NCBI GenBank assembly: GCA_017467385.1
Contig: JAFTSK010000161.1
Span: forward strand, 1 to 38,421
DNA: 38,421 nucleotides
Source: Bacteroidaceae bacterium
GTDB lineage: Bacteria > Bacteroidota > Bacteroidia > Bacteroidales > Bacteroidaceae
Direction: 5' to 3'
A program made the position numbers and the translations under genes. Shown here piece after piece: positions 8,438 to 18,700 of this stretch (positions are counted from its first letter, which is position 1; each line of letters starts with the position of its first letter). The notes under the pieces are model-generated. The model searched no databases and was not told where the DNA came from. It worked only from the letters and a program-made list of their open reading frames with translations.

Positions 8438-9793
8438 ATGAACGTTTCGATGCAGAACGTTGACAAGGTAAGCGCATTGCTCACCGTCAACATTGAAAAA
8501 GCAGATTATCAAGAAAAAGTAGAAAAAGTATTGAAGAAATACCGCCAGCAGGCTAACGTGCCGGGCTTCCGTAAGGGTATGGTTCCTATGAGCCTTATCA
8601 AGAAGCAATTCGGAAAGGCAGTAATGGCCGAAGAAGTGGATAAGTTGATGCAGGAAAAGGTAAACGAATATATCCGCGAAAACAAAGTGAACATGCTGGG
8701 TATGCCGTTGCCTAACGAAGAAAAGATGCAACCGGTAGACTTCGACACACAAGAAAACTTTGAATTTGTGTTCGACATTGCTTTGGCTCCGGAATTCAAG
8801 GCTGAAATCACCGAACAAGACGCTATTGATTTCTATACAATCACCGTTTCTGACGAAATGGTAAATTCTCAGGTTGACATGTATGCTCAGCGTGCCGCTA
8901 AGTACGAAAAGGTAGAAGACTACCAAGACCGCGACATGTTGAAGGGCTTGTTGGCCGAATTGGATGAAAACGGCAACACTAAGGAAGGTGGCGTTCAGGT
9001 AGAAGGTGCTGTAATGATGCCTTCATATATGAAGAACGATGAACAAAAGGCTATCTTCGCTTCTGCTAAGGTAAACGATGTATTGGTGTTCAACCCGAAC
9101 GCTGCATTTGATGGCAATGAAGCCGAACTTTCTTCTTTGTTGAAGATTAAGCGCGAAGAAGTGGCTGAAATGAAGTCAAACTTCAGCTTCCAGGTAGAAG
9201 AAATCACTCGTGCGGTTCCTGCAGCTATCGACCAAGCTTTGTTCGACCAAGTATTTGGTGAAGGTGCCGTAACTTCTGAAGAAGAATTCAGAGGCAAGAT
9301 TAAGGAAGGCATTGCTGCTCAGTTCTTGGCAGACAGCAACTACAAGTTCTTGTTGGATGCTCGTACATATTTGATGAACAAGGTAGGCAAGCTTGAATTC
9401 CCGGATGCACTCTTGAAGAAGATCATGCTTCTCAACAACGAAGACAAGGGCGAATCATTCGTAGAAGAAAATTACGAAAAGAGCTTGGAAGAATTGACTT
9501 GGCATTTGATTAAGGAACAGTTGGTTGAAGCATTTGGCATCAAGGTAGAACAAGACGACTTGTTGGCTATTGCTAAGGAAAACACTCGAATGCAGTTTGC
9601 TCAATATGGCATGATGAGTATTCCTGAAGAAATGTTGGAAAACTACGCTAAGGAAATGTTGAAGAAGAAAGAAAACGTAGAAGGTCTTGTAAATCGTGCC
9701 GTTGAAAGCAAGTTGGCTGCCGCATTGAAGGAAAAAGTTACTTTGAACGCGAAGGAAGTTTCTATGGAAGAATTCAACAATCTGTTGAAATAA
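8438..9793 (+). CDS. tig: Trigger factor
   Basis: Ribosome-bound chaperone with peptidyl-prolyl isomerase-like domain that meets nascent chains at the exit tunnel. The 451-residue protein carries the ribosome-docking signature VPGFRKGMVPMSLIKK at 41-56, where the usual GFRxGKxP loop has Met for Lys. The middle (PPIase-like) domain is divergent, as is normal in Bacteroidetes, and the C-terminal arms are helical and rich in Lys and Glu. Codon choice is strongly biased (GAA, AAG, GTA, AAC), consistent with high expression. It precedes clpP and clpX in the usual tig-clpP-clpX order. Confidence 0.95.
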   Translation: MNVSMQNVDKVSALLTVNIEKADYQEKVEKVLKKYRQQANVPGFRKGMVPMSLIKKQFGKAVMAEEVDKLMQEKVNEYIRENKVNMLGMPLPNEEKMQPVDFDTQENFEFVFDIALAPEFKAEITEQDAIDFYTITVSDEMVNSQVDMYAQRAAKYEKVEDYQDRDMLKGLLAELDENGNTKEGGVQVEGAVMMPSYMKNDEQKAIFASAKVNDVLVFNPNAAFDGNEAELSSLLKIKREEVAEMKSNFSFQVEEITRAVPAAIDQALFDQVFGEGAVTSEEEFRGKIKEGIAAQFLADSNYKFLLDARTYLMNKVGKLEFPDALLKKIMLLNNEDKGESFVEENYEKSLEELTWHLIKEQLVEAFGIKVEQDDLLAIAKENTRMQFAQYGMMSIPEEMLENYAKEMLKKKENVEGLVNRAVESKLAAALKEKVTLNAKEVSMEEFNNLLK

Positions 9794-9848
9794 GATATAC
9801 TGATTCGGAAAGAGGCTTTCGACCTTGAATTTCTTTAATGAAAAAGTA

Positions 9849-9880
9849 TTTGGTAGTAATACCGCATTTTTGTACTTTTG
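9849..9880 (+). promoter_or_regulatory. Promoter of clpP-clpX
   Basis: -33 TTTG (9849-9852), exactly 20 bases, then -7 TACTTTTG (9873-9880). With the tig promoter it gives two matches to the consensus with identical spacing. Confidence 0.75.
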
Positions 9881-9892
9881 TCTCATTATAAG

Positions 9893-9914
9893 AAAGAGGT
9901 GGAAAGCCTCTTTT
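9893..9914 (+). promoter_or_regulatory. Hairpin in the clpP leader
   Basis: AAAGAGG (9893-9899) pairs with CCTCTTT (9907-9913), followed by TTG. If transcription starts near 9887 this hairpin is at the extreme 5' end of the clpP mRNA, where it could protect it; alternatively it is a weak terminator for tig. I see no other tig terminator. Confidence 0.4.
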
Positions 9915-9942
9915 GTGTAGGTAAAAACTAAATCAGATAAAT

Positions 9943-10614
9943 ATGAATGATTTTAAGAAGTATGCAACCAAGCATTTGGGTATGAACAGCTTGGTGTTGG
10001 ATGATGTAATCAAGTCGCAAGCCGGATATTTGAATCCGTATATTTTGGAAGAACGTCAGCTGAATGTAACCCAGTTGGATGTGTTCTCACGTTTGATGAT
10101 GGACCGCATCATCTTCCTCGGAACAGAAATCAATGATTATACGGCCAACACCTTACAGGCTCAGTTGCTGTATTTGGACTCCGTAGATAATACAAAGGAT
10201 ATTTCAATTTATATAAACTCTCCGGGTGGTTCTGTGTATGCCGGTTTGGGCATTTATGACACGATGCAGTTTATCAACAGCGATGTAGCAACTATCTGTA
10301 CAGGTATGGCTGCTTCGATGGCGGCTGTATTGTTGGTGGCAGGTAAGGAAGGCAAGCGTTCAGCCTTGACACATTCTCGCGTGATGATTCACCAACCGAT
10401 GGGAGGTGCGCAAGGTCAGGCTTCAGACATTGAAATCACAGCTCGTGAAATCGCCAAGTTGAAGAAAGAACTTTATAACATCATCGCCGAACATTCTCAT
10501 ACAGAGTTTGACAAGGTTTGGGCTGATTCTGATCGTGATTATTGGATGACAGCACAAGAAGCAAAAGAATATGGAATGATTGACGAAGTGTTGTGTCGTA
10601 AGCCTAATATATAA
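9943..10614 (+). CDS. clpP: ATP-dependent Clp protease proteolytic subunit
   Basis: Serine peptidase subunit that forms the double-ring chamber of the ClpXP protease. The 223-residue protein has the triad Ser125 (GMAASMAAV), His150 (MIHQPMGG) and a likely Asp199 (DSDRDYWM), plus the substrate-binding INSPGGSVYAG loop (91-101). It is about 20-30 residues longer at the N-terminus than E. coli ClpP, which suggests a propeptide. It is 28 bases upstream of clpX in one operon. Confidence 0.96.
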   Translation: MNDFKKYATKHLGMNSLVLDDVIKSQAGYLNPYILEERQLNVTQLDVFSRLMMDRIIFLGTEINDYTANTLQAQLLYLDSVDNTKDISIYINSPGGSVYAGLGIYDTMQFINSDVATICTGMAASMAAVLLVAGKEGKRSALTHSRVMIHQPMGGAQGQASDIEITAREIAKLKKELYNIIAEHSHTEFDKVWADSDRDYWMTAQEAKEYGMIDEVLCRKPNI

Positions 10615-10642
10615 TAAGGTATAAACTAAACAGAAAAGAACA

Positions 10643-11884
10643 TTGGGAGAAAGAACAAAAAATAAAAGATGTTGTAGCTTCTGCGGACGACCGGAAACTG
10701 AAGTAGGATTCCTGATTACGGGGATGAACGGTTTCATTTGTGATATGTGTTCGCAACAAGCTTACGAAATAGTGAAAGAGGCGATGCAGGCTCCGAAAGG
10801 GGGGGCTGATATGCCGGATTTGGAAGAACTTCCGAAGCCGATGGACATAAAGGCATTCCTTGACCAATATGTAATCGGACAGGATGATGCAAAGCGTTTC
10901 TTGTCGGTGGCGGTGTATAATCACTACAAACGTTTGTTGCAGAAATCGGATAAGGATGATGTAGAAATAGAAAAGTCCAACATCATCATGGTGGGAAGCA
11001 CCGGCACAGGAAAAACCTTGCTGGCTCGAACCATTGCCAAGTTGTTGAAAGTGCCGTTTACCATCGTCGATGCAACGGTGTTGACCGAAGCCGGTTATGT
11101 AGGCGAAGATATTGAAAGTTTGCTGACACGTTTGTTGCAAGTGGCCGACTATAATGTAGCAGAAGCTGAACGGGGCATCGTGTTTATAGACGAGATAGAC
11201 AAGATTGCCCGCAAGGGAGACAATCCTTCCATTACGCGTGATGTGAGTGGAGAAGGTGTTCAACAAGGTTTGTTGAAGTTGTTGGAAGGTTCGATTGTAA
11301 ATGTGCCGCCACAAGGAGGACGTAAGCATCCGGACCAGAAGATGATTCCTGTAAACACCAAGAATATTTTGTTTATCTGCGGTGGTGCGTTCGATGGAAT
11401 TGAACGTAAAATTGCTCAGCGTCTGAATACAAACGTAGTAGGATATGGTGCGGCTAAGGAAACCGTAAAGATTGACCGCGCCAACATGATGCAATATATT
11501 GCTCCTCAAGATTTGAAGTCTTTTGGCTTGATCCCGGAAATTATTGGTCGTCTGCCAATCCTGACTTATCTGAACCCTTTGGATCGAAATGCATTGCGGA
11601 ACATCTTAACGGAACCGAAGAATTCGATTATTAAACAATACATCAAGTTGTTTAAAATGGATGGTGTGAAACTTGTTTTCCAACCGGAAGTCTATGAGTT
11701 TATTGTAGACAAAGCCATTGAATACAAACTTGGGGCCAGAGGATTACGTTCGATTGTTGAAACAATTATGATGGATGTCATGTTTGAGATTCCTTCCCAA
11801 AAGGTCAAGGAGTACGAACTGACGTTAGAATATGCTCAACAACAAATGGAAAAGGCTAATATTTCTCGTTTGCAAAACGCATAA
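10643..11884 (+). CDS. clpX: ATP-dependent Clp protease ATPase subunit
   Basis: AAA+ unfoldase that feeds substrates to ClpP. The 413 residues begin with the zinc-binding domain (C11-x2-C14 and C33-x2-C36), then Walker A GSTGTGKT (118-125), pore loop GYVG (151-154), Walker B IVFIDEID (179-186) and the RKH loop in GGRKHPDQ. The ClpP-docking IGF loop reads VGYGA, with Tyr for Phe. The start must be TTG at 10643: upstream in frame there is a stop at 10622 and no ATG, and the nearby ATG at 10669 is out of frame. Confidence 0.96.
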   Translation: MGERTKNKRCCSFCGRPETEVGFLITGMNGFICDMCSQQAYEIVKEAMQAPKGGADMPDLEELPKPMDIKAFLDQYVIGQDDAKRFLSVAVYNHYKRLLQKSDKDDVEIEKSNIIMVGSTGTGKTLLARTIAKLLKVPFTIVDATVLTEAGYVGEDIESLLTRLLQVADYNVAEAERGIVFIDEIDKIARKGDNPSITRDVSGEGVQQGLLKLLEGSIVNVPPQGGRKHPDQKMIPVNTKNILFICGGAFDGIERKIAQRLNTNVVGYGAAKETVKIDRANMMQYIAPQDLKSFGLIPEIIGRLPILTYLNPLDRNALRNILTEPKNSIIKQYIKLFKMDGVKLVFQPEVYEFIVDKAIEYKLGARGLRSIVETIMMDVMFEIPSQKVKEYELTLEYAQQQMEKANISRLQNA

Positions 11885-11972
11885 AAGGGAAATTTGAGTA
11901 TTTTGAAAGAAAAAATGCAATTCTTCTGCAAAATAATGCTTGAAATATTCGTGTAATTTGAGAACTTGTTTA

Positions 11973-11980
11973 TAACTTTG
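11973..11980 (+). promoter_or_regulatory. Candidate -7 box for recQ
   Basis: TAACTTTG matches TAnnTTTG 50 bases before the recQ start. A -33 TTTG at the right distance is not present (the TTTG at 11957-11960 is only 12 bases away). No terminator is visible after clpX, so read-through is also possible. Confidence 0.45.
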
Positions 11981-12030
11981 TTAGAAACAAAGATTAGAAA
12001 AGAATCGGAAACCAGAAAAACAAGAAAATC

Positions 12031-14211
12031 ATGGCGGAAAAATTGAACTTAACGGATACGCTGAAGAAATATTTCGGCTTTGACACATTTAAAGGCGAGC
12101 AAGAAGCAATCATTCGAAATCTTTTGGATGGAAACGACACCTTTGTGCTGATGCCCACCGGAGGTGGTAAATCGTTATGTTATCAATTACCCTCTTTGAT
12201 GATGGAGGGAACCGCAATCGTGATTTCTCCGCTGATTGCGTTGATGAAAAATCAGGTGGATGCCATGCGTAACTACAGTGAGGAAGATGGTATAGCTCAT
12301 TTCATCAATTCGTCTTTGACCAAGTCTGCCATAGACCAGGTAAAGTCGGATATTTTGAATGGTAGAACCAAGTTGCTCTATGTAGCTCCGGAATCCTTGA
12401 CGAAAGAAGAAAACGTAGAGTTCCTGAGAAGTGTAAAAATCTCTTTTTACGCAGTAGATGAAGCTCACTGTATATCGGAATGGGGACATGATTTCCGTCC
12501 TGAATACAGACGTATTCGTCCGATTATCAACATGATTGGTACGGCTCCGATTATTGCATTGACGGCAACAGCCACTCAAAAAGTACGTGAGGATATTAAG
12601 AAAATCTTAGGAATGCCTGACGCGAAAGAGTTTAAGTCGTCGTTCAATCGTCCTAATCTGTATTATGAGGTACGCCGAAAGACCAATGACATAGATAAAG
12701 ATGTCATCAAGTTTATAAAAGCTAATGCGGGAAAGTCCGGAATTATTTATTGCTTGAGTCGTAAGAAAGTAGAAGAATTGGCTGAAATCTTAAAGGCGAA
12801 TGGTATCAATGCAAGTGCTTATCATGCCGGAATGGATTCGTCTGTGCGTTCAAGTGTGCAAGATGATTTCATTAAGGAAAACATTGATGTGATTGTGGCG
12901 ACCATCGCTTTTGGTATGGGTATTGATAAACCGGATGTTCGTTTTGTGATTCATTACGATATGCCGAAAAGTCTGGAAGGATATTATCAGGAAACCGGAC
13001 GTGCAGGCCGCGATGGAGGGGAAGGGCAATGTATTGCTTTCTACTCCAATAAGGATATGCAGAAACTGAGAAAGTTTATGCAAGGAAAGCCTGTGTCTGA
13101 AAAGGATGTAAGTGATGAATTGTTGAAAGAAACAGAAGCATACGCGGAATCATCTGTATGTAGAAGAAAGTCATTGTTGCACTATTTTGGCGAAACCTAT
13201 ACCGAAGATAATTGTAGAAATTGTGATAACTGTTTAAATCCTAAAAAACAAGTGGAGGCAAAGGATTCGTTGTGCGCTGTGATTGAAACAATCATGGCTG
13301 TTAAGGAAAATTTTAAATCAGATTATATTATAGATGTCCTTTTAGGTAAGGAAACTTCGGAAGTGCTTGCTCACAGACATGAAGAGTTGGAAGTGTTTGG
13401 TTCGGGTGAAGGTGAGGATGAAAAGGTTTGGAATGCCATTATTCGACAAGCGCTTATTGCCGGTTATTTAAGTAAGGATGTAGAGAACTATGGTTTGTTG
13501 AAAGTAACTCCAGCCGGACATAAATTCTTAAAGAAACCTGTATCGTTTAAGATTGTGGAAGATACGGATTTTGATGAAGAAGAGGAAGAAGCACCAGTGC
13601 GTGGAGGAGGTAGTTGTGCGGTAGATCCGGCACTTTATTCCATGTTGAAGGATTTGCGCAAGAAGATGTCTAAGAAACTGGATGTTCCTCCTTACGTTAT
13701 TTTCCAAGATCCTTCATTGGAAGCGATGGCAACCATTTATCCGGTAACTTTGGAAGAATTACAGAATATCCCGGGAGTAGGAGCCGGTAAAGCTAAACGT
13801 TACGGACAAGAGTTCTGTGTCTTAATCAAAAAGCATTGTGAGGAAAATGAAATAGAACGTCCGGAAGACCTTCGGGTTCGTACAGTTGCCAATAAGTCGA
13901 AGATAAAGGTTTCCATCATTCAGGCAATTGACCGTAAGGTGGCATTGGATGATATTGCTTCTTCAAAAGGATTGGAATTTAGTGAACTGTTGGACGAAGT
14001 GGAAGCTATCGTTTATTCGGGTACTAAGTTGAACATTGATTACTTCCTGAATGAAATCATGGATGAAGACCACATGCAGGATATTTATGATTACTTCAAG
14101 GAATCGACCACCGATAAGATAGACGATGCAATGGATGAATTGGGTGATGATTACACCGAAGACGAAATCCGCTTGGTTCGTATCAAGTTTATATCCGAAA
14201 TGGCTAATTAA
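12031..14211 (+). CDS. recQ: ATP-dependent DNA helicase RecQ
   Basis: 3'-5' helicase of recombination and replication-fork repair. The 726 residues show motif I TGGGKS (43-48), DEAH (143-146), motif VI QETGRAGRDG (320-329), the zinc-binding cysteines C377, C395, C398 and C401, an RQC winged-helix region (about 410-505) and an HRDC domain (about 531-605). The last ~110 residues look like an additional helix-turn-helix (HTH_40-type) domain seen in Bacteroidetes RecQ, making it longer than E. coli RecQ (about 610 residues). It follows clpX with a 146-base gap. Confidence 0.95.
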   Translation: MAEKLNLTDTLKKYFGFDTFKGEQEAIIRNLLDGNDTFVLMPTGGGKSLCYQLPSLMMEGTAIVISPLIALMKNQVDAMRNYSEEDGIAHFINSSLTKSAIDQVKSDILNGRTKLLYVAPESLTKEENVEFLRSVKISFYAVDEAHCISEWGHDFRPEYRRIRPIINMIGTAPIIALTATATQKVREDIKKILGMPDAKEFKSSFNRPNLYYEVRRKTNDIDKDVIKFIKANAGKSGIIYCLSRKKVEELAEILKANGINASAYHAGMDSSVRSSVQDDFIKENIDVIVATIAFGMGIDKPDVRFVIHYDMPKSLEGYYQETGRAGRDGGEGQCIAFYSNKDMQKLRKFMQGKPVSEKDVSDELLKETEAYAESSVCRRKSLLHYFGETYTEDNCRNCDNCLNPKKQVEAKDSLCAVIETIMAVKENFKSDYIIDVLLGKETSEVLAHRHEELEVFGSGEGEDEKVWNAIIRQALIAGYLSKDVENYGLLKVTPAGHKFLKKPVSFKIVEDTDFDEEEEEAPVRGGGSCAVDPALYSMLKDLRKKMSKKLDVPPYVIFQDPSLEAMATIYPVTLEELQNIPGVGAGKAKRYGQEFCVLIKKHCEENEIERPEDLRVRTVANKSKIKVSIIQAIDRKVALDDIASSKGLEFSELLDEVEAIVYSGTKLNIDYFLNEIMDEDHMQDIYDYFKESTTDKIDDAMDELGDDYTEDEIRLVRIKFISEMAN

Positions 14212-14223
14212 CAGCATAGAAAT

Positions 14224-14260
14224 AAGAAAGCTACTTCAATTGCGAAGTAGCTTTCTTGTT
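14224..14260. terminator. Bidirectional terminator between recQ and the minus-strand pair
   Basis: Perfect 14-bp stem (14224-14237 with 14244-14257), 6-base loop, T-rich tail on the plus side. It lies between convergent genes, 12 bases after recQ and a few bases before the end of the minus-strand barrel gene. Confidence 0.85.
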
Positions 14261-14263
14261 TTA

Positions 14264-14896
14264 TTAAAAGGCAATACCCAATCGTAGACCGAAGTTGCTC
14301 ATTCCGTCCACGCTATAGGTCATTAGACTACCTTTATTGGTGGCATAACTATAATAGGCGGCCACATGAATACCCGGTTTGTACACCCAGGGGAAGATGT
14401 TCATACCGATTTCGGGTGAAACATAGAAGCCCCAGGTATTCGTCGTTTCCTGAAATACGTTGAATACGGTCTTTAATTTTCCATACTGTGGACCTAACTT
14501 CAACCCGAAATAGGGCTGGAACATTCCTTCTCTGTTCAGTGTATAGCGACCGGACACCCCAAACGGAAGTTGGAAGAGGGTATGTTGCTGGTCAGTATTC
14601 AAAGAACCATTTTCGGGAAGGATAATCGTTTCCCTCGGAATGTATTTATGGTTGCTATGATAAGTAAGGAACGCACCTACTGATAGGTTTTCAGTAAGGT
14701 AGTAACCCCCTTCAAAATTCAGTCCCCAACCACTTCCTTTTTTGACAAAACCGTCGCTTTGTGGAAAGTTGAATTGCCAGTCGATGTTGGCATAATAGTT
14801 TTCGAGGGTTTGAGCCTTTCCCGGTAGGGTGGCAAAGCCTAAAGCAATGGCTGTTATAGCCAAAACCTTCATTGATAAATATTTAATAGTTTTCAT
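14264..14896 (-). CDS. Outer-membrane beta-barrel protein
   Basis: A 210-residue precursor with signal peptide (about 1-28, ending GKAQ) and a body of alternating strands: GWGLNFEGGYYLTENLSVGA, FGVSGRYTL, FQPYFGLKLGPQYG and a terminal FGLRLGIAF ending in Phe, all typical of 8-strand barrels of the OmpX/porin-like group. No specific function can be assigned. It is 27 bases downstream of the DUF4136 lipoprotein gene, on the same strand, so the two are probably one operon. The start could also be the internal Met9. Confidence 0.8.
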   Translation of the reverse strand: MKTIKYLSMKVLAITAIALGFATLPGKAQTLENYYANIDWQFNFPQSDGFVKKGSGWGLNFEGGYYLTENLSVGAFLTYHSNHKYIPRETIILPENGSLNTDQQHTLFQLPFGVSGRYTLNREGMFQPYFGLKLGPQYGKLKTVFNVFQETTNTWGFYVSPEIGMNIFPWVYKPGIHVAAYYSYATNKGSLMTYSVDGMSNFGLRLGIAF

Positions 14897-14923
14897 AATA
14901 CTTATTTTAAATAGTTGAACAAA

Positions 14924-15559
14924 TTATTTATTGGTCAGATAAGTGGACTGGGTAAATGCCTGACTGACTGCTTGAGTAGCCAATTCTACGTTGAGGCTTG
15001 TCGAACCGCTGAGCATACCGGTCATATAGGCACTCCAAATAATTGGCAACTTTTCGTTCTGACCTTGTACGGCTTTTAAGTTAAGTAATTCGGTCAGGAA
15101 AGAACCTGTGCTGTATGCGTAGCTGACGGCATACGGATAATACCAACCGCCTCCCCAGTTACCCCAGTAAGGTACATCCCAATAACCGGGATACCCCCAC
15201 CACCATTCCGGATAACCGTAATCGGTGTAAACATAGGTGTTCTTGACATAGCTGACTTGTAAGCCTAAGTCTGCTTCTTCTCGTTGAGTAACGCGGGTGT
15301 ACCCTCGATTGTCCATGTTGAATACGTAGGTCTCGATGATACGTTGGGCGTTTTCGTCGTTCCAATATTCGGTTTTGTCCTTGTCTCCGATGATAAGGAT
15401 GCTATCCGGAATATAGTACGTTTGGAACTGCTTGAAGTCAACCTGTTTGTCGTAGTTGGTATAAACCACGAATTTGTTGTCAAGCTTGTCTGTGTCAGCG
15501 TCCTTTTCACAAGCGGTGAAAGCGGCTGCAGCTAATAGTAAAGGAATAAGTTTCTTCAT
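14924..15559 (-). CDS. DUF4136-type lipoprotein
   Basis: A 211-residue lipoprotein: signal peptide MKKLIPLLLAAAAFTAC with lipidated Cys17. The body resembles DUF4136: YDKQVDFKQFQTYYIPDS near the start, IIETYVFNMDNRGYTRV and EEADLGLQVSYV in the middle. Residues 113-144 form a striking Trp/Tyr/Gly/Pro-rich stretch. DUF4136 proteins are envelope lipoproteins of unknown role. It is the first gene of a two-gene unit; I find no perfect minus-strand TAnnTTTG core in the 190 bases upstream. Confidence 0.8.
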   Translation of the reverse strand: MKKLIPLLLAAAAFTACEKDADTDKLDNKFVVYTNYDKQVDFKQFQTYYIPDSILIIGDKDKTEYWNDENAQRIIETYVFNMDNRGYTRVTQREEADLGLQVSYVKNTYVYTDYGYPEWWWGYPGYWDVPYWGNWGGGWYYPYAVSYAYSTGSFLTELLNLKAVQGQNEKLPIIWSAYMTGMLSGSTSLNVELATQAVSQAFTQSTYLTNK

Positions 15560-15722
15560 ACGTCTATCATTATTAGAGTTAATAAATCTGCCTTTTGGTA
15601 CCTGGGCTCGTGGTGAAAAAACAAGGTGGAGATAAAAAAGTTCAAGAATTTGAAGTGGTTAAGTTTTATTTCGGGAAGTATATATTTTGTGTCAACAAAT
15701 GTGTTTTTCAAAAAATAATCTT

Positions 15723-15730
15723 TATTTTTG
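15723..15730 (+). promoter_or_regulatory. Candidate -7 box for the sensor-regulator gene
   Basis: TATTTTTG fits TAnnTTTG and ends 19 bases before the ATG at 15750. No TTTG at the -33 distance. The 190-base gap to the divergent lipoprotein gene is A/T-rich and shows nothing else clear. Confidence 0.5.
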
Positions 15731-15749
15731 CTTTTCTAACGAATTAAAC

Positions 15750-18700
15750 ATGAAAAACATAGTAACTAAATTATATGCAGTATGGCTGTTATTGTCTTTG
15801 TCTGTATATGTCTCTGCTTCCGATGAGTACACGCTGACACAGATAAGTTACACACAAGGTTTGTCAAACAGTGCTGTATTGTCAGTCTTTCAAGACAATC
15901 ATGGGTTTATGTGGTTTGGCACTTACGATGGTCTGAACCAATACGACGGGAAGAGAATGGAAGTGTTCCGTACAGACATGACCGTTGAGAAGCCTTTAAT
16001 CAATAATTCTATTTATGGTATCAATGCGGCCGGAGACGATTGTCTTTGGATTTCTACTCAAGTGGGTATCAACCGCTTTTCTGTTAGAAAACGGGCGGTT
16101 GTTGGAACGTATGAAAACTTCAAGGATGATGCCCGAGTGGTTTCCAACCGAGAAGGAGATACTTGGATTTTGGAAAAGAACAGCATTTATTGTTATGATA
16201 CAAATTTGTCCGAGTTTGTTCGCGTCAATAAATGGGAGAAAAAGCATGAAAAGGAGTTGTCGTTTGTTGACTCAAAAGGGTATCTGTGGTTGTTTTCTAC
16301 CGATAATAGTATCTACCGTTGCCGAATGAAACCGGATAATGATTTCACAATTATCCGAGCAAATATTCATCAGAAGAAAATTATCTATACATTTTATCAA
16401 AACGGAATCTTGGCTTTTATAGATAAGGACAAGGATTTGTTTATGTTTGATGTTATCCGCAATACCAAACTTTATGTGCGTAATGTGGGTGAATTGATAA
16501 AACAATACGGGAAAATACAAGGTATTGTGTCTTTCTGCAACGATATTGTCATTGCTTTTCTTCAAAACGGTTTAGTTCGTCTGGATGCGGCTTCCCGCTA
16601 TTCGGAAAATGTGATAGACAGTAAGTTCAGAATATTTTCTATTTACAAAGATCCGGTGCAAGACATTGTTTGGATTGGAACCGACGGGCAAGGTGTTATG
16701 GCTTATTCTAAGAAACCTCGTCTGGCTACGCATATCATGTTCAATCAGTTGCAAAACAAGATTGTTCGCCAAGTTCGTTCCATTTATACGGATGATAAGG
16801 GCGACTTATGGTTTGGCACAAAGGGCGACGGACTGGTTAGAGTGAAAGATTTTGCCATAAATGCAAATAGTCCGGATTTGGTGAATGCTACTTCTGTTTA
16901 TTTCCCTGGAACCAAACGGAGCTTATTGGGTTATCGGCGGGGGTTGCCGGAATTTCAAGTTTTCGGAATCATTCCCAGTCGTTACATGAACGGCTTTTGG
17001 TTAGGTTCGGCTGAGAATCCGGCTTTGTCTTTTTATGATTATGATCGAGACGCTATTATTCCATTGGAACAGGATAGTATCTTGTCGAAAGTGCATCGGG
17101 TATATGAAGAAAACGATAGCACGTTGTGGGTAACGACTTCCGGACGCGGATTGTGTAAGGTCATCATCGACCGAAGTGGTTCTAAAATAGTGGCCCAGCA
17201 TATCCGCCAGTTTATCTTCAAAGACGGTCAACGGGAAATCAACGATTTCTTTCCAATGTCGGTGGAAGGCGATTCGGTCATGTGGTTGGGAAGTCGTGGT
17301 ATGGGGTTGGTCAGATTCAACTATCATACGGAAGCTTATAAGGTCTATTTGTTGGAAAATAAGGAGAAGTTCTCTATCAATGACATCCTTGCCATTTATC
17401 CGAAAGAAGACCATCTTTATTTAGGAACGGTTTCCGGATTGGTTAAGTTGAAATTTGCTGAAGATGGAAGTCCCGTTGTATTTAGCATTGGCAAGGAACA
17501 AGGGTTCCTAAATGATATGATACATGGTATCCTGGAAGATAGAAACGGCTTTTTGTGGCTTAGCACCAACAAAGGCTTGGTTAAATACAATCCGACCGAC
17601 CATGCTTTCCATACTTATTATTATACCAACGGTCTGCAAATCGGAGAGTTCAGCGACGATGCTTTCTATAAGTCTTCTCCCGAAGGTAGCCTTTTCTTTG
17701 GAGGCATCGACGGTTTGCTTTGGTTAGAAAAGGGTGGGGCGATGAACGAAACCGACCACTTGCCACAAGTTTGCTTTTATGACATGGAGTTGGAAGGAGA
17801 GACCGTCAATTTTTACGATTATTACGATGAGGCTACTCAAACCCTTGCCTTACAGGGAGTAAACTTGGCACTTTCCTTGTCTTTTATTGCTCCCGACTTT
17901 ATCGAAGGAGACAATTTTGAATATTCTTATTGTTTGGATGACAAGGAATGGTCGTCCTTCTCCTCGACCAATACGGCTCGGCTGAAATCATTAGCATTTG
18001 GCGACCACGAATTGAAAGTGAAATACAAACGGGATGCTTTTGACTCTGAATGTCAGTTTTACTCCCTGAAGATTCATGTGCAACCGCCCTGGTATCTGTC
18101 CATGTATGCTTTCATCGTTTATCTGTTGGTGTTTACGGTCGGAGGTATATATGCCGCCCGATTCCTTCGAAGACACGTACAGCAAAAGAAACTGATTAAG
18201 GAGTTGATGTTGCACGAATCTCACAATGCGGCTTTGGGAAGCATCAGCGGCCAGTTTCATGAAGCCACCGGTTCTTTTGCCGCCATTTACAAAATGTGTA
18301 GTGAGTTGCGCGAGTTTAAATCCATGCCGGAGGAATATTATGCCAAGTTGGATGTCATTCATGAGACGGTGCTTTCTTTTGCTTTCAAGGCCGATGGAGC
18401 ATTGCAAGAACCGTTGGACTTAGGCGATTACTTCCCGAAGAAATTGCCTATCTATGGAGAAGTCAACATCAAGAAGGTTTCGGACGAGGTGATTGGCATC
18501 CTGATTCATCAAGGATTCAACAATGTTTCGGACTTGAATCCGGTGTTTGCCTCCGAACAGAACTTTTATCTGCCAGACGATGCATTGAAGTTCTTGTTAT
18601 ACAATCTCTATGTGGAAGTTTTGCGGGCAAAAACGAATGTAGCTATGCGGTTGGAAGGCCGTTCAGACAGCCTTTTGATTCAGTTGAAGCTTCCGGAAGA

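Noticed and set aside
15687..15749. Extended start for the sensor-regulator
   Set aside because: The added Cys/Phe-rich residues hide a normal signal peptide at 15750, and the -7 box lies within this stretch.
16272..17414. Long antisense ORFs inside the sensor-regulator and similar ones in the GH92, recQ and susC genes
   Set aside because: They are mirror frames of strongly supported genes, with Cys/His/Arg-rich composition.
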